Origin: Porphyromonadaceae bacterium
Lineage (GTDB): Bacteria; Bacteroidota; Bacteroidia; Bacteroidales; Dysgonomonadaceae
Length of the DNA stretch: 64,000 nt
Assembly: GCA_021372865.1 (NCBI GenBank)
Contig: JAJFTO010000018.1
Span: 62,001-126,000 of the forward strand
Reading direction: 5' to 3'
Part shown: piece by piece, positions 9,588 through 19,392 of the stretch
Layout: every line of letters starts with the position of its first letter
Position numbering within the stretch: the stretch's first letter is position 1
Made by a program: the position numbers and the translations under genes
Notes under the pieces: generated by a model
The model's input: only the letters and a program-made list of their open reading frames with translations
Told to the model about the DNA's origin: nothing
Databases searched by the model: none

Positions 9588-10496
9588 ATGAATGAAACGC
9601 GTACTCTCCAGCCATCAGTCTGTGTCATCATCGTCTCCTATAATTTCATGCCCTGGATTCACCGTTGCCTGCCTTCAGTGAAAGCATCCATTCAGAAGGT
9701 AACCGTCATGGTGATCGACAACGGTTCGCAGGATGAAACCTGTCAGATCATCCGGGAACAGTACCCTTGGGTGGAGTTGATTGAAAACAGGGATAATCTG
9801 GGGTTCGGAAGAGCCAATAACATCGGCATGGAGCTGGCTTTGAATCGAGGGTTTGAGTTTTTGTTCCTGCTCAATCAGGACACCTGGATTGAAGCCGATA
9901 TGCTGGGAAAACTGGTCGATGCGGCCCGAAAGAACGACACTTATGGTATTTTGTCGCCGGTGCATCTGAATGGCCAGGGTGATGCTACCGACTTCGGTTT
10001 TTCGGAATATACCGGAATAAAAAACAGGGAGGAAGCGATGCAACTAGCAGAAGAGATTACTCCCTTTTCGTTTATCAATGCTGCCATGTGGCTGATACCT
10101 GCCGGTGTGATCAAGGAAACTGGTTTTTTCGCACCGATCTTCGCCCACTACGGAGAAGACCGCAATTGGGTACTACGGCTTCAAAAGAGGGGTTATAAGC
10201 TGGGGCTGGTAAAATCGGCATTTGGCTACCACGACCGGGAAGCGCGTCCGGTGAGCCGGGAAAAATATTTTTACAGCGAATATGTTTATTTTTTAACCGA
10301 GGCAGTAAACCCGTTTTACGCTCTTTCCAAAGCGATGGCCTACAGCTTCCTGGCCGCCCTGAAGAAGTCAGGTCAAGCTTTGGCTGCAGGCAAAATCTCA
10401 GATTGTCGTGCCTACCTCGGCGTGGCATGCAGACTGTGCAAGGTATGCAAATCCATTCTGCATACCCGCCGTGAAACCTGGGTTAAGCGAAAATAA
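9588..10496 (+). CDS. Glycosyltransferase family 2, rhamnosyltransferase-like
   Basis: This is a predicted cytoplasmic GT-A fold transferase that adds a sugar from a nucleotide donor to a growing surface glycan. The 302-residue protein opens with the GT2 beta strand CVIIVSYNF, then VMVIDNGSQDET, then NLGFGRANNIGM, as in WbbL-like rhamnosyltransferases. LLNQDTW stands at the DXD metal-binding position. GEDRNWVLRLQKRG is the conserved ED acceptor/base motif. The donor is not certain. It follows the flippase gene after 24 bp. Its last 14 bp overlap the end of rnr on the other strand. Confidence 0.88.
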   Translation: MNETRTLQPSVCVIIVSYNFMPWIHRCLPSVKASIQKVTVMVIDNGSQDETCQIIREQYPWVELIENRDNLGFGRANNIGMELALNRGFEFLFLLNQDTWIEADMLGKLVDAARKNDTYGILSPVHLNGQGDATDFGFSEYTGIKNREEAMQLAEEITPFSFINAAMWLIPAGVIKETGFFAPIFAHYGEDRNWVLRLQKRGYKLGLVKSAFGYHDREARPVSREKYFYSEYVYFLTEAVNPFYALSKAMAYSFLAALKKSGQALAAGKISDCRAYLGVACRLCKVCKSILHTRRETWVKRK

Positions 10497-12627
10497 AATC
10501 AAGCTGTTTTCTGTCCAGATTGGCACGCGCCACCTGAATGGAAACAGGTTGTCCCAGTCGGTATTCCCTTTTTCGGCGGCGTCCTACCAGCCGGTAGTTT
10601 TTTTCGTCCAGCTCATAGAAGTCGTCGTCCAACTCCCGGATGGGGATCATACCCTCACATTTGTTTTCATTGATCTCCACGTAAATACCCCACTCGGTCA
10701 CACCGGAGATCACACCATCGTATACCTTGCCGATCTTATCGGACATAAACTCTACCTGTTTGTATTTAACGGAGTCACGTTCGGCATTGGAAGCCACCTG
10801 CTCCATTTCTGAACAATGTTTGCATTCGTCCTCCAGCGGACCCTGCTCCACACTTTTGCCACCGTCGAGATAACGTTCTAACAGTCGGTGTACCATCATA
10901 TCGGGATATCGCCGTATGGGTGAAGTGAAATGGGTATAATATTCGAATGCCAACCCGTAATGGCCCACATTCTTTGTAGAATAAACTGCTTTCGACATGG
11001 TGCGGATGGCAATGGTTTCCACCAGGTTTTCTTCCGGACGGCCCTGTACTTTGTCCAGCAGGGAATTGATACTCTTCGCCACCTCCATTTTTGTACCATC
11101 CTGCTTGATCTTATGTCCAAAGCGAAGAATAAATGTGTTCAGAGTATCCAACTTCTCCGGATCGGGAACATCGTGGATACGATAGACAAACGTCCGGGCT
11201 TTCTTGCCCTTGGGTACTTTTCCTATGGCCTCGGCAACCGCCCTGTTGGCCAGCAGCATAAACTCCTCAATCAGGTGGTTGGCCTCCTTCGATTCCTTGA
11301 AGTAGACCCCGAGAGGCTTTCCTTTTTCATCGAGGTTGAATTTCACTTCATATCGTTCAAAGTTGATTGCTCCGTTCGCAAAACGTTTTTCCCTCAGCTG
11401 TTTTGCCAGTTGATTCAATTGAAGTATCTCGCTCGAAAAATCGCCCTTCCCCGTTTCGATAATGGTCTGGGCGTCTTCGTAAGTAAGGCGGATGTCGGAT
11501 TTGATGACCGTACGAACAATACGTGATTGTTTGATCTCCGCCTTGTCGTTCAGTTGAAAGATTACCGAAAAACATAATTTCTCTTCCTGGGGCCGCAATG
11601 AACACAATCCGTTGCTCAACCGTTCAGGCAACATGGGAATGGTTCTGTCGACCAGGTAAATGGAAGTGGCCCTGTTTTCTGCTTCCCGATCCACAAGGTC
11701 TCCCGGCTTCACATAGTGTGTCACATCGGCAATGTGAACCCCCACCTCCCACAAGGAAGCAGAAATTGCACGGAAGGAGAGGGCATCGTCGAAGTCCTTC
11801 GCATCCTTCGGGTCTATGGTGAAGGTGAAAACATCACGAAAGTCTTCCCGTTTTTCAATCTCTTTCTCTTCAATTTTTTCGGGGATCTGTTCTGCAAACT
11901 TCTCCACCTTTTCGGGATATTTATAGGGTAGGTCATACTGCGCAAGAATGGCGTGCATCTCGGTGTCGTTTTCACCGGGCTTACCCAGGATATCGATCAC
12001 CTTGCCGACCGGATTGTTTGCTTTCTCAGGCCATTCCACAATTTCCACGACTACCTTGTCACCGTTGCCGGCACCATGAAGGTCATCCTTTGGAATAAAA
12101 ATGTCGTTCGACAGGTATTTGTTGTCCATCACCAGGAAAGCGAAATGCTTCTGCACCTCCAATATTCCCACGAAACGGCTTTGGGTATGCTCCAGAATAT
12201 CGACCACGGTTCCTTCCGTATCGGCGCGTTTGCGCTTCGCCAGCAATTGCACGCGTACCCGGTCACCGTTCATGGCATGTTTGCTGTTCCGTTCAGGTAT
12301 GTAGATGATATTTCCGTCGTCGTCGGGTACGAAGAAGTTTTTACCATTGCTCCTTCTTTCAAAGCGGCCTTCAAGCATCAATCCCCTGTTATTGACTCGA
12401 TAACGTCCACGGGACGTCTCCAGCAGAAGGTCATCGTCGCGAAGCTTGTCGAGTACTTTAATCAGCAGGCGTCGCCCCTCTTCGCCCCGGACATTCAATG
12501 CCGCTGCAATCTGTTTATAGTTAAACTGTTTGTCGTTATTTTCGGTAAGAAAGCTGATGATGGAAGCAGAAAGATCCTTCTTTCTGAGTTTTGGCGCAGT
12601 TGTATCTGCATTCACTTTGTTGCTCAT
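10483..12627 (-). CDS. rnr: Ribonuclease R (3'-5' exoribonuclease)
   Basis: RNase R is a processive hydrolytic exoribonuclease that degrades structured RNA. The 714-residue protein has an N-terminal winged helix (about residues 15-75), cold-shock OB folds (about 85-220), the RNB catalytic domain, and a C-terminal S1 domain (about 630-712). The catalytic acidic cluster IDPKDAKDFDDAL (residues 271-283) holds the metal-binding aspartates. HFTSPIRRYPDMMVHR is the conserved RNB signature. Its 3' end overlaps the convergent glycosyltransferase gene by 14 bp. No clear -7 box was found upstream. Confidence 0.97.
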   Translation of the reverse strand: MSNKVNADTTAPKLRKKDLSASIISFLTENNDKQFNYKQIAAALNVRGEEGRRLLIKVLDKLRDDDLLLETSRGRYRVNNRGLMLEGRFERRSNGKNFFVPDDDGNIIYIPERNSKHAMNGDRVRVQLLAKRKRADTEGTVVDILEHTQSRFVGILEVQKHFAFLVMDNKYLSNDIFIPKDDLHGAGNGDKVVVEIVEWPEKANNPVGKVIDILGKPGENDTEMHAILAQYDLPYKYPEKVEKFAEQIPEKIEEKEIEKREDFRDVFTFTIDPKDAKDFDDALSFRAISASLWEVGVHIADVTHYVKPGDLVDREAENRATSIYLVDRTIPMLPERLSNGLCSLRPQEEKLCFSVIFQLNDKAEIKQSRIVRTVIKSDIRLTYEDAQTIIETGKGDFSSEILQLNQLAKQLREKRFANGAINFERYEVKFNLDEKGKPLGVYFKESKEANHLIEEFMLLANRAVAEAIGKVPKGKKARTFVYRIHDVPDPEKLDTLNTFILRFGHKIKQDGTKMEVAKSINSLLDKVQGRPEENLVETIAIRTMSKAVYSTKNVGHYGLAFEYYTHFTSPIRRYPDMMVHRLLERYLDGGKSVEQGPLEDECKHCSEMEQVASNAERDSVKYKQVEFMSDKIGKVYDGVISGVTEWGIYVEINENKCEGMIPIRELDDDFYELDEKNYRLVGRRRKREYRLGQPVSIQVARANLDRKQLDFIFA

Positions 12628-12715
12628 ATTCTGTGTGTTTCTATCTAAAACAATAAAATGACGTTTTAGTTATCGCAAAGTAATAAAAAAAAACAATACT
12701 TTCTGAAGTTATCCT

Positions 12716-12723
12716 TATTTTTG
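12716..12723 (+). promoter_or_regulatory. -7 box upstream of the epimerase gene
   Basis: TATTTTTG fits TAnnTTTG. Transcription would start near 12730, which leaves only a couple of bases before the ATG at 12732 and about 17 nt before the ATG at 12747. This favours the later start. No good -33 element was found. Confidence 0.45.
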
Positions 12724-12746
12724 TCCGGAGAATGAAGGCAGACAAC

Positions 12747-13760
12747 ATGGAAAGGAACAAAGTATTGATCACCGGTGCAAGCGGCTTTATCGGTAGTACG
12801 GCAGTGGACAAAGCACTTGAGTTGGGATACGAAGTCTGGGCGGGCATACGCACAACCAGCAGTCACCGTTACCTGCAGGATGAACGGATACAGTTTATCG
12901 ACCTGTATTATGGCGACAAAGAAAAGCTGAAGGTGCAGCTTCGCAAGTTCAGGGATGAACATGGCCGATTCGACCATGTGATACATATTGCAGGACTGAC
13001 CAAAGCGTTGCATAAGTCGGACTTCGACCGGGTGAATTATCTCTATACGCGTAATCTGGTGGAGGCGCTCATGGAGACAGACAGCCTCGCTGACTCGTTT
13101 GTGCTGATGAGTTCCCTCAGTGCCATGGGTGCAGGTGACGAGACGGGCTACACACCCTTCCATGCGGACCACACCCCCAACCCCAATACGGCTTATGGCA
13201 GGAGCAAACTGAAGGCCGAAAACTATCTGAAAAGCCTCACCGGCTTCCCCTGGCTGATCCTACGCCCTACAGGTGTCTACGGCCCACGCGACAGCGACTA
13301 TCTGATTCTGATGAAGGCAGTTAAAAACGGATTGGATGTGGGTGCCGGATTCCGGAAACAGGTTCTCTCATTCATCTACAGCGAGGATCTGGTGCGCATC
13401 ATCTTCATGCTCATAGAGAAAGGCATTCGCAGGAAAGCGTATTATGTGTCCGACGGCGACTGCTATACCGACAGTGAATTTAATGCCATCGTGCAACGGG
13501 CACTGTACAGAAAACATATGATCCGGCTCAAAGTCCCGCTCTTCCTAGTCAAACCTGCCGCTTTTATCTGCGAGAAGGGGGCGTCGTTACTGGGAAAGAC
13601 AACCACATTCAACACCGACAAGTACCGGATCATGAAACAACGCAACTGGGCTTGTGACATTGATTCCCTTCGGTCGGACATCGACTTTACTCCGACATAT
13701 CGGCTGGAGGAGGGGGTAAGAAAGACGGTGGCCTGGTACCTGGAGCAGGGATGGCTCTAA
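12747..13760 (+). CDS. NAD(P)-dependent epimerase/dehydratase (extended SDR family)
   Basis: This is an atypical or extended short-chain dehydrogenase acting on a nucleotide sugar or similar substrate; the exact substrate is not recognisable. The 337-residue protein starts with a Rossmann fold carrying GASGFIGS. The catalytic pair is in YGRSK, preceded by the serine-rich strand VLMSSLSAMGAG. LRPTGVYGPRD is a common sugar epimerase motif. The gene has its own -7 box and stands alone between rnr (divergent) and dapB. An ATG five codons earlier (12732) is possible but would be almost leaderless. Confidence 0.85.
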   Translation: MERNKVLITGASGFIGSTAVDKALELGYEVWAGIRTTSSHRYLQDERIQFIDLYYGDKEKLKVQLRKFRDEHGRFDHVIHIAGLTKALHKSDFDRVNYLYTRNLVEALMETDSLADSFVLMSSLSAMGAGDETGYTPFHADHTPNPNTAYGRSKLKAENYLKSLTGFPWLILRPTGVYGPRDSDYLILMKAVKNGLDVGAGFRKQVLSFIYSEDLVRIIFMLIEKGIRRKAYYVSDGDCYTDSEFNAIVQRALYRKHMIRLKVPLFLVKPAAFICEKGASLLGKTTTFNTDKYRIMKQRNWACDIDSLRSDIDFTPTYRLEEGVRKTVAWYLEQGWL

Positions 13761-13832
13761 ATCGCCAGCTGACGGGACAAGGCAATCATTGCGATTTTGC
13801 TGTTTCTGTAGGGTAAAATCAACCATTTTTTG

Positions 13833-13840
13833 TACTTTTG
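13833..13840 (+). promoter_or_regulatory. -7 box upstream of dapB
   Basis: TACTTTTG fits TAnnTTTG and lies about 88 nt before the dapB ATG. It probably drives dapB, lepB and perhaps the WbqC-family gene. No -33 element is evident. Confidence 0.45.
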
Positions 13841-13927
13841 CTCTCCTGATTGACGCCGATGAAGAAAATTTGCGATTCTCAGGCGCATAAATGATAACAT
13901 AATAATTTCCAGACAATAAGACCAATT

Positions 13928-14647
13928 ATGAAGATTGCACTGATCGGTTATGGCAAAATGGGGCATGAAATTGAAAAAATTGCCCTGGAAAGAGGACATG
14001 AGGTGGTCTGCACCATCGACATCCACGAAGAGGAGAAATTTGATTCTCCTTCATTCAGCAGTGCCGACGTGGCAATTGAGTTTACGTCGCCTGGCAGCGC
14101 CCTGCAGAACTATAGGCGGGCCTTTGCAGCGGGAGTACCGGTCGTTTCGGGTACAACAGGCTGGCTGGAACATTTGTCTGAGATCAGGGAGGCGTGCGAG
14201 AAAGAAGGTAAAACTTTCTTTTATGCATCGAACTTCAGCTTGGGTGTAAATATCTTTTTTGCCCTGAACAGCTATCTGGCAAAAATAATGAATCAATTCC
14301 CTGCCTACGATGTGCGCATGGAAGAGACACACCACATCCACAAGCTGGATGCTCCCAGCGGTACCGCCATCACGCTGGCAGAAGAGATACTGGAACATAT
14401 CGACAGGAAAGAAAAATGGGTTTTGGATAAGACGGACAAGGTCGATGAGCTGGCCATCAAAGCCTTTCGTGAAGGAGAGGTGCCAGGGATCCACAGTGTC
14501 ATCTATGAATCGGAGGCCGATAGCATCCGCATCACCCACGACGCCAAAAGCAGAAAGGGGTTTGCCATGGGCGCTGTTCTGGCAGCAGAATTTACCAGAG
14601 GTAGAAGCGGTTTTCTGGGTATGAAAGACATGTTCGGTTTTTTGTAA
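13928..14647 (+). CDS. dapB: 4-hydroxy-tetrahydrodipicolinate reductase
   Basis: DapB reduces the dipicolinate intermediate with NAD(P)H in the lysine and diaminopimelate pathway that feeds peptidoglycan. The 239-residue protein has the nucleotide-binding loop IGYGKMGHEIE at its start and the catalytic signature HHIHKLDAPSGTA with its histidines and lysine. SGTTGW and SNFSLGVNIF are also family-typical. It is followed after 22 bp by lepB, a common Bacteroidota pairing. It is somewhat shorter than the E. coli enzyme (about 273), as is usual for this phylum. Confidence 0.96.
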   Translation: MKIALIGYGKMGHEIEKIALERGHEVVCTIDIHEEEKFDSPSFSSADVAIEFTSPGSALQNYRRAFAAGVPVVSGTTGWLEHLSEIREACEKEGKTFFYASNFSLGVNIFFALNSYLAKIMNQFPAYDVRMEETHHIHKLDAPSGTAITLAEEILEHIDRKEKWVLDKTDKVDELAIKAFREGEVPGIHSVIYESEADSIRITHDAKSRKGFAMGAVLAAEFTRGRSGFLGMKDMFGFL

Positions 14648-14669
14648 AAAAATATACAATACATAAAAA

Positions 14670-16139
14670 ATGAAACTCAATCAACGATTTTCGAATACTA
14701 CGAGCCACCAATGGATTTGGTTTGCCATATGGGTGGCAGTAACCATACTTTTCGCTCTGTGGGCAGGTTCTCCGTGGATATTGCTCTTTATTTTCCTTTT
14801 TTTCGATGTCTACATCACCAAGTTTGTACCCTGGGGATTTTGGAAGAAGTCGAAGAACAACGCGTTCCGCAAAACCATGGAATGGGTTGACGCAATTGTC
14901 TTTGCATTGATTGCCGTCTATTTTATCAACACCTTCTTTTTTCAGAACTACCAGATACCCACCTCATCGCTCGAAAAGTCGCTGCTCGTGGGCGATTTTC
15001 TGGCCGTAAGCAAGCTCAGCTACGGGCCGCGTGCACCCATCACTCCGCTCTCATTCCCCCTGGCGCAGCATACCATGCCCGTTGTGGGAGGCAAATCTTA
15101 TATTGAAAAGCCTCAGTGGAAATATCGCCGTCTGAAAGGATTCGGTAAAGTGGAGAGATTCAACATCGTGGTGTTCAACTTCCCCACCGGCGACACGGTG
15201 GCATTAAATCAGCAGGGAATCGATTTTTATTCGCTCTCCAAGCTTAACCCCAACGGTAGTGCCGGTGTGCGCGCAGACAAACGAACCTACGGCGAGATTG
15301 TCTATCGTCCGGTGGACCGCCGTGAAAACTACGTAAAAAGGTGCATCGGCCTTCCCGGTGAAACCATTGAACTGAAGAACGACAGCGTATTTATCGATGG
15401 CACTCTACTCCCAAACCCCCGTCTTTCACAGCATAACTACCTGATTCATACGGACGGTACACAAATCTCGGCGGATCTGTTTGAAGAACTGGGTATCAAC
15501 AAAGCCGATTATTTCACACAGGATGGTTATGGTCAGACGGTTTCCCGTTCTCAGGATTTGACCGGCGTCGACAGCCTGAGCATGGCACGCTTCGGGTTGA
15601 AGCAACACAATGGCAACAACGGCAGGATTTACTTCAGCATACCCATGACCGAAGAGATGGTGGCCAAGATGAAAGCGAAGCCCTTCGTGTGGGCTGTGGT
15701 CAAAGAGAAAGAAGAAAAGGGTGCAAGTTATTACTATCCCATAAATTATGAAACCGGGTGGACACGTGACACCTTTGGCCCGCTGTGGATACCCAAAAAG
15801 GGTGCGACCCTTACATTTGATTCCGATGTGGACTTCAAAGTGGCTGCCTATGAACGTTGTATCAAAAACTACGAAGGAAATGATTTTGCCTACCAGAATG
15901 GAAAAGTTTATATAAACGGTAAGGAGGCCAGATCCTATACATTCAAATTCGACTATTATTTCATGATGGGTGACAACCGTCATAACTCTGCCGATTCACG
16001 CGTGTGGGGTTTTGTGCCGGAAGATCATATCGTGGGCCGACCCATTCTTATCTGGCTTTCGCTGGAAAAGGACAAAGGTTGGTTCAACGGGAAGATACGT
16101 TGGAAGAGATTGTTCCGTAGTGCAAAAATACCTGCATGA
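14670..16139 (+). CDS. lepB: Signal peptidase I, enlarged Bacteroidota form
   Basis: This membrane serine protease removes signal peptides from Sec substrates. The 489-residue protein begins with two or three membrane helices (about residues 15-92). Box B is IPTSSLEKSL, with Ser100 as predicted nucleophile and TSS replacing the common SGS. Box D is YVKRCIGLPGE, with Lys223 as the general base. Box E is MGDNRHNSADSR near the C-terminus. About 100 residues lie between the serine and lysine boxes and about 200 between lysine and box E, much more than in small SPases. It is in one run with dapB. Confidence 0.94.
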   Translation: MKLNQRFSNTTSHQWIWFAIWVAVTILFALWAGSPWILLFIFLFFDVYITKFVPWGFWKKSKNNAFRKTMEWVDAIVFALIAVYFINTFFFQNYQIPTSSLEKSLLVGDFLAVSKLSYGPRAPITPLSFPLAQHTMPVVGGKSYIEKPQWKYRRLKGFGKVERFNIVVFNFPTGDTVALNQQGIDFYSLSKLNPNGSAGVRADKRTYGEIVYRPVDRRENYVKRCIGLPGETIELKNDSVFIDGTLLPNPRLSQHNYLIHTDGTQISADLFEELGINKADYFTQDGYGQTVSRSQDLTGVDSLSMARFGLKQHNGNNGRIYFSIPMTEEMVAKMKAKPFVWAVVKEKEEKGASYYYPINYETGWTRDTFGPLWIPKKGATLTFDSDVDFKVAAYERCIKNYEGNDFAYQNGKVYINGKEARSYTFKFDYYFMMGDNRHNSADSRVWGFVPEDHIVGRPILIWLSLEKDKGWFNGKIRWKRLFRSAKIPA

Positions 16140-16173
16140 TACTGGATGTGATGATTTGTTGATTCAAGATGTG

Positions 16174-16803
16174 ATGATGCAGCAAATGCAAGAACAATCG
16201 AAAATCGTAGTTCTCTCCTCTCTGTACCTGGCACCGGTAGAATATTATGCCGCACTGTTTCGTGCAGAGAGCGCACTTCTCGAAGTGAATGATCATTATC
16301 AGAAACAATCGTACCGAAACCGGTGCCACATAGGCGGAGCAAATGGCATGCTTTCGCTGAGCATACCCGTGGAAAAGCCCCCCACAGAAAAAGGAAGCAT
16401 GAAGGATGTCCGCATAGCCAATCATGGGAACTGGCAACACCTGCACTGGAATGCCATACTTTCAGCCTACGGCTCCACCCCCTATTTTCAATATTACGAA
16501 GATGACTTCAGGCCGTTTTATGAAAAAAAAAATGTTTTTCTACACGACTTCAACGAGCAATTGCGTCGGCTTGTTTGCCGGCTCATCGGAATAGAAACTG
16601 AAATCAAATATACCGGTTCCTATATACAGCAGCCTGCGGAACAATTCGCCGACCTTCGGGAAACTATTCACCCAAAGCGTACATCAAACTATCAATCAGC
16701 TCCCTACTATCAGGTTTTTGATGATAAACAGGGTTTCATGAACAACCTAAGCATCATTGACTTGTTGTTCAACATGGGGAATGAATCGAGGTTATATCTC
16801 TGA
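16174..16803 (+). CDS. WbqC-family protein
   Basis: This protein belongs to the WbqC-like family (PF08889), found near surface-polysaccharide genes and sometimes fused to transferases; its biochemical role is not established. The 209-residue protein contains the family features [15 protein letters not shown] near the start, [29 protein letters not shown], and the [14 protein letters not shown] ending. I choose the ATG at 16174; alternatives are 16177 and 16186. An 11-bp direct repeat, GATGTGATGAT, lies at 16145-16155 and 16168-16178 and covers the start. It lies 34 bp after lepB, while gltX has its own promoter downstream. Confidence 0.85.
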   Translation: MMQQMQEQSKIVVLSSLYLAPVEYYAALFRAESALLEVNDHYQKQSYRNRCHIGGANGMLSLSIPVEKPPTEKGSMKDVRIANHGNWQHLHWNAILSAYGSTPYFQYYEDDFRPFYEKKNVFLHDFNEQLRRLVCRLIGIETEIKYTGSYIQQPAEQFADLRETIHPKRTSNYQSAPYYQVFDDKQGFMNNLSIIDLLFNMGNESRLYL

Positions 16804-16819
16804 ATTTAACAATATTATC

Positions 16820-16827
16820 TATCTTTG
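16820..16827 (+). promoter_or_regulatory. -7 box upstream of gltX
   Basis: TATCTTTG is a perfect TAnnTTTG match in the most frequent form. It lies 24 nt before the gltX ATG in the only gap between the WbqC-family gene and gltX. Confidence 0.6.
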
Positions 16828-16850
16828 TACAAAAATCAACCTACACCAGT

Positions 16851-18389
16851 ATGCTAAAAAAAAGAAGAGTGCGATTTGCACCCAGCCCCACCGGACCATT
16901 ACATATCGGAGGTGTTCGCACCGCACTTTATAATTATCTCTACGCAAAACAGCAGGGCGGAGATTTCATTCTCCGTATCGAAGATACCGATTCCACTAGA
17001 TTTGTCCCGGGAGCGGAGGAATATATTCAGGAAACATTTGACTGGCTGGAACTCTCTTTTGACGAAAGTCCCGAAAAGGGAGGTGCCTATGGCCCCTACA
17101 GGCAGTCGGAGCGTAAAGAAATCTACAAAAAGTATGTGGATTATCTACTGGAGAAAGGGGCTGCCTATATCGCTTTTGATACGCCTGAGGAGCTGGATGC
17201 CAAAAGGTCGGAGATTCCCAATTTTCAGTATGATGCTTCCACCCGCGAAGGAATGCGCAACTCACTTACGTTACCGGAATCGGAGACGCAATCACTCATC
17301 GACAACGGGACCCAGTATGTTGTACGCATTAAGGTGTCACCGGGAGTGGATATTCTGGTGAATGACATGATCAGGGGTGAAGTAGTGATTAACTCCTCTG
17401 TACTCGATGACAAAGTAATTTATAAATCGGCCGATGAGCTGCCAACCTACCATCTGGCCAATGTGGTGGACGACCGGCTGATGGAAATTACCCATGTAAT
17501 CAGAGGAGAAGAGTGGCTTCCTTCGGCACCGTTGCATGTATGGCTTTACAAGAGTCTGGGCTGGGAAGAGAACATGCCGCAGTTTGCTCATCTCCCGCTG
17601 CTTCTGAAGCCCGACGGGAAAGGTAAGCTGAGCAAACGGGATGGTGACCGGCTTGGTTTCCCGGTTTTTCCGCTGGAATGGACTGACCCTGTTTCGGGAG
17701 AAATTTCATCCGGATACAGGGAAACAGGTTATCTTCCCGATGCAGTCATCAACTTTCTGGCATTTCTGGGATGGAATCCCGGTACAGAGCAGGAGATATT
17801 CTCGCTGGACGAACTGGTTCAGGCTTTCTCTTTCGACCGCTGCAGCAAAAGTGGAGCAAAGTTTGATGTGGAGAAGGCAAAATGGTACAATCATCAGTAC
17901 ATTTTGAAAATGGAGGACGACAAGCTGGCGGAGTTATTCGAGCCTATTCTTGTAGAAAAGGGGATAAAGGTTCCCCGCGAAAAAGTTGCCGGAGTAGTGT
18001 CACTGGTAAAGGATCGGATTCACTTTGTAAATGAATTGTGGGATCAGTCCGACTATTTCTTTATAGCCCCTGAGAGCTACGACGAAAAAACAGTTCGCAA
18101 ACGCTGGAAAGAGGACACGCCCGAGCATATGCGCCAGCTTATCGGACTGATACAACAGATGAATGATTTCTCAGCCGGGAATCAGGAAGAAATTGTAATG
18201 GAATGGATTCAGAAAAACGGGTTGCACACCGGAAACATCATGAATGCTTTCCGCCTTGCGGTTGTCGGTGAAGGGAAAGGGCCCCATATGTTTAACATCA
18301 CGGAGATAATTGGAAAAGAGGAAACGGTTGAACGTCTCGAAAGAGCTATATCTCTCCTGGGTGAAAATAAGGAAACATTCAATCATTGA
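16851..18389 (+). CDS. gltX: Glutamyl-tRNA synthetase
   Basis: This class I aminoacyl-tRNA synthetase charges tRNA-Glu. The 512-residue protein starts with [14 protein letters not shown], whose HIGG (residues 18-21) is the HIGH motif. The KMSKS equivalent is KLSKR (259-263). The Rossmann catalytic domain is followed by the helical anticodon-binding domain (about 330-505). The discriminating amino acids between Glu and Glu/Gln types cannot be judged here. The gene has a strong -7 box, and a Stealth gene starts 4 bp after its stop, probably on the same transcript. Confidence 0.97.
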   Translation: MLKKRRVRFAPSPTGPLHIGGVRTALYNYLYAKQQGGDFILRIEDTDSTRFVPGAEEYIQETFDWLELSFDESPEKGGAYGPYRQSERKEIYKKYVDYLLEKGAAYIAFDTPEELDAKRSEIPNFQYDASTREGMRNSLTLPESETQSLIDNGTQYVVRIKVSPGVDILVNDMIRGEVVINSSVLDDKVIYKSADELPTYHLANVVDDRLMEITHVIRGEEWLPSAPLHVWLYKSLGWEENMPQFAHLPLLLKPDGKGKLSKRDGDRLGFPVFPLEWTDPVSGEISSGYRETGYLPDAVINFLAFLGWNPGTEQEIFSLDELVQAFSFDRCSKSGAKFDVEKAKWYNHQYILKMEDDKLAELFEPILVEKGIKVPREKVAGVVSLVKDRIHFVNELWDQSDYFFIAPESYDEKTVRKRWKEDTPEHMRQLIGLIQQMNDFSAGNQEEIVMEWIQKNGLHTGNIMNAFRLAVVGEGKGPHMFNITEIIGKEETVERLERAISLLGENKETFNH

Positions 18390-18393
18390 TAAG

Positions 18394-19386
18394 ATGGAAA
18401 TCGATTTTGTAATTACCTGGGTCGATATGAACGATCCGAAATGGAAAGCCGATTTTGCGAAATACAGAGGGAAGATTGACAACTCAAAAAATGAGATTTC
18501 GGAGGCCCGTTTCCGGGATCACGGATTTTTAAAATACTGGTTCCGGGGAGTGGAACAATTTGCTCCCTGGGTGAGAAAAGTACATTTCGTAACTTGTGGG
18601 CAAAAGCCGGAATGGCTGAATGTAAACCACCCCAAACTATCATTAATAGATCATTCCGACTATATACCGGCCCAATTTCTGCCCGTATTCAACTCCTCTC
18701 TGATTGAAATCTACCTGCACAAAATTCCCGGCTTAGCTGATCAGTTTGTCTATTTCAACGACGATTTTTTCATCATCGACTCTCTCTCCAAAGATCGTTT
18801 TTTTACAGGCGGTCTTCCCAACGACATCGCCGCATTCCGGCATAATTCGGGGATTGGTCTTTGGTCCAAATGTCTGAAAAACAATATTCGCATCATCAAT
18901 GAGCGGTTCGACAAAAAAACGGTACAACAACAGGATCACGACAAATGGTTCCATCCATCCTATGGGAAGAAAAGTAATCTGACCCGACTGCTGAAACCAT
19001 ACGGCAAATTTGTGACGCTAATTACTCCGCACAATGCACAACCCTACCTGAAATCGACCTTCGAGGAGGTCTGGGAATATGCGGGAAATAAGCTTACCTC
19101 CGTTTCCAAAAACCGTTTCCGCAGTCCCGAAGATTATACGCAGGAGTTGTTCAGAACCTGGCAGATATGCAGTTCAAACTTTGAGCCTTATAACACATAC
19201 AAGGATACCAAAATGTTCCCGCTGGTACTGCGATCAAAGCAGGCCATAGAAGCCATTCAAAATCAAAGTTACAAGCTGATCTGCCTCAACGACAACGTGC
19301 ACATCAGAAACTACGAAAAGGTGATGCAGGAGCTTGAAATAGCCTTTGACTCAATTTTACCGGAGAAGTCGGGGTTTGAGTTGTAA
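18394..19386 (+). CDS. Stealth-family capsular polysaccharide phosphotransferase (first copy)
   Basis: Stealth proteins transfer hexose-1-phosphate to build phosphodiester-linked glycans on the cell surface. The 330-residue protein opens with the CR1 motif IDFVITWVDMNDPKW. CR2 follows: RFRDHGFLKYWFRGVEQFAPWVRKV is split by FVTCGQKPEWL, then NSSLIEIYLHKIPGL and FVYFNDDFFI with the conserved aspartates. CR3-like (TPHNAQPYLKSTFEEVW) and CR4-like (CLNDN) parts come later. It ends LPEKSGFEL. The start at 18394, four bases after gltX, is chosen because CR1 begins at its second residue. A second Stealth gene lies in opposite orientation 880 bp away. Confidence 0.88.
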   Translation: MEIDFVITWVDMNDPKWKADFAKYRGKIDNSKNEISEARFRDHGFLKYWFRGVEQFAPWVRKVHFVTCGQKPEWLNVNHPKLSLIDHSDYIPAQFLPVFNSSLIEIYLHKIPGLADQFVYFNDDFFIIDSLSKDRFFTGGLPNDIAAFRHNSGIGLWSKCLKNNIRIINERFDKKTVQQQDHDKWFHPSYGKKSNLTRLLKPYGKFVTLITPHNAQPYLKSTFEEVWEYAGNKLTSVSKNRFRSPEDYTQELFRTWQICSSNFEPYNTYKDTKMFPLVLRSKQAIEAIQNQSYKLICLNDNVHIRNYEKVMQELEIAFDSILPEKSGFEL

Positions 19387-19392
19387 ACGAAT

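Noticed and set aside
11953..12648. Plus-strand open frame of 231 codons inside rnr
   Set aside because: It lies fully antisense to the strongly supported RNase R N-terminal region, has no recognisable domain and no promoter of its own.
13759..13798. Terminator after the epimerase gene
   Set aside because: AAATCGC and GCGATTT can pair, but the stem is 7 bp with a 25-nt loop, which is too weak to call.
14051..14680. Minus-strand open frame of 209 codons over dapB
   Set aside because: It is antisense to dapB, whose catalytic motifs are clear; the translation has no domain.
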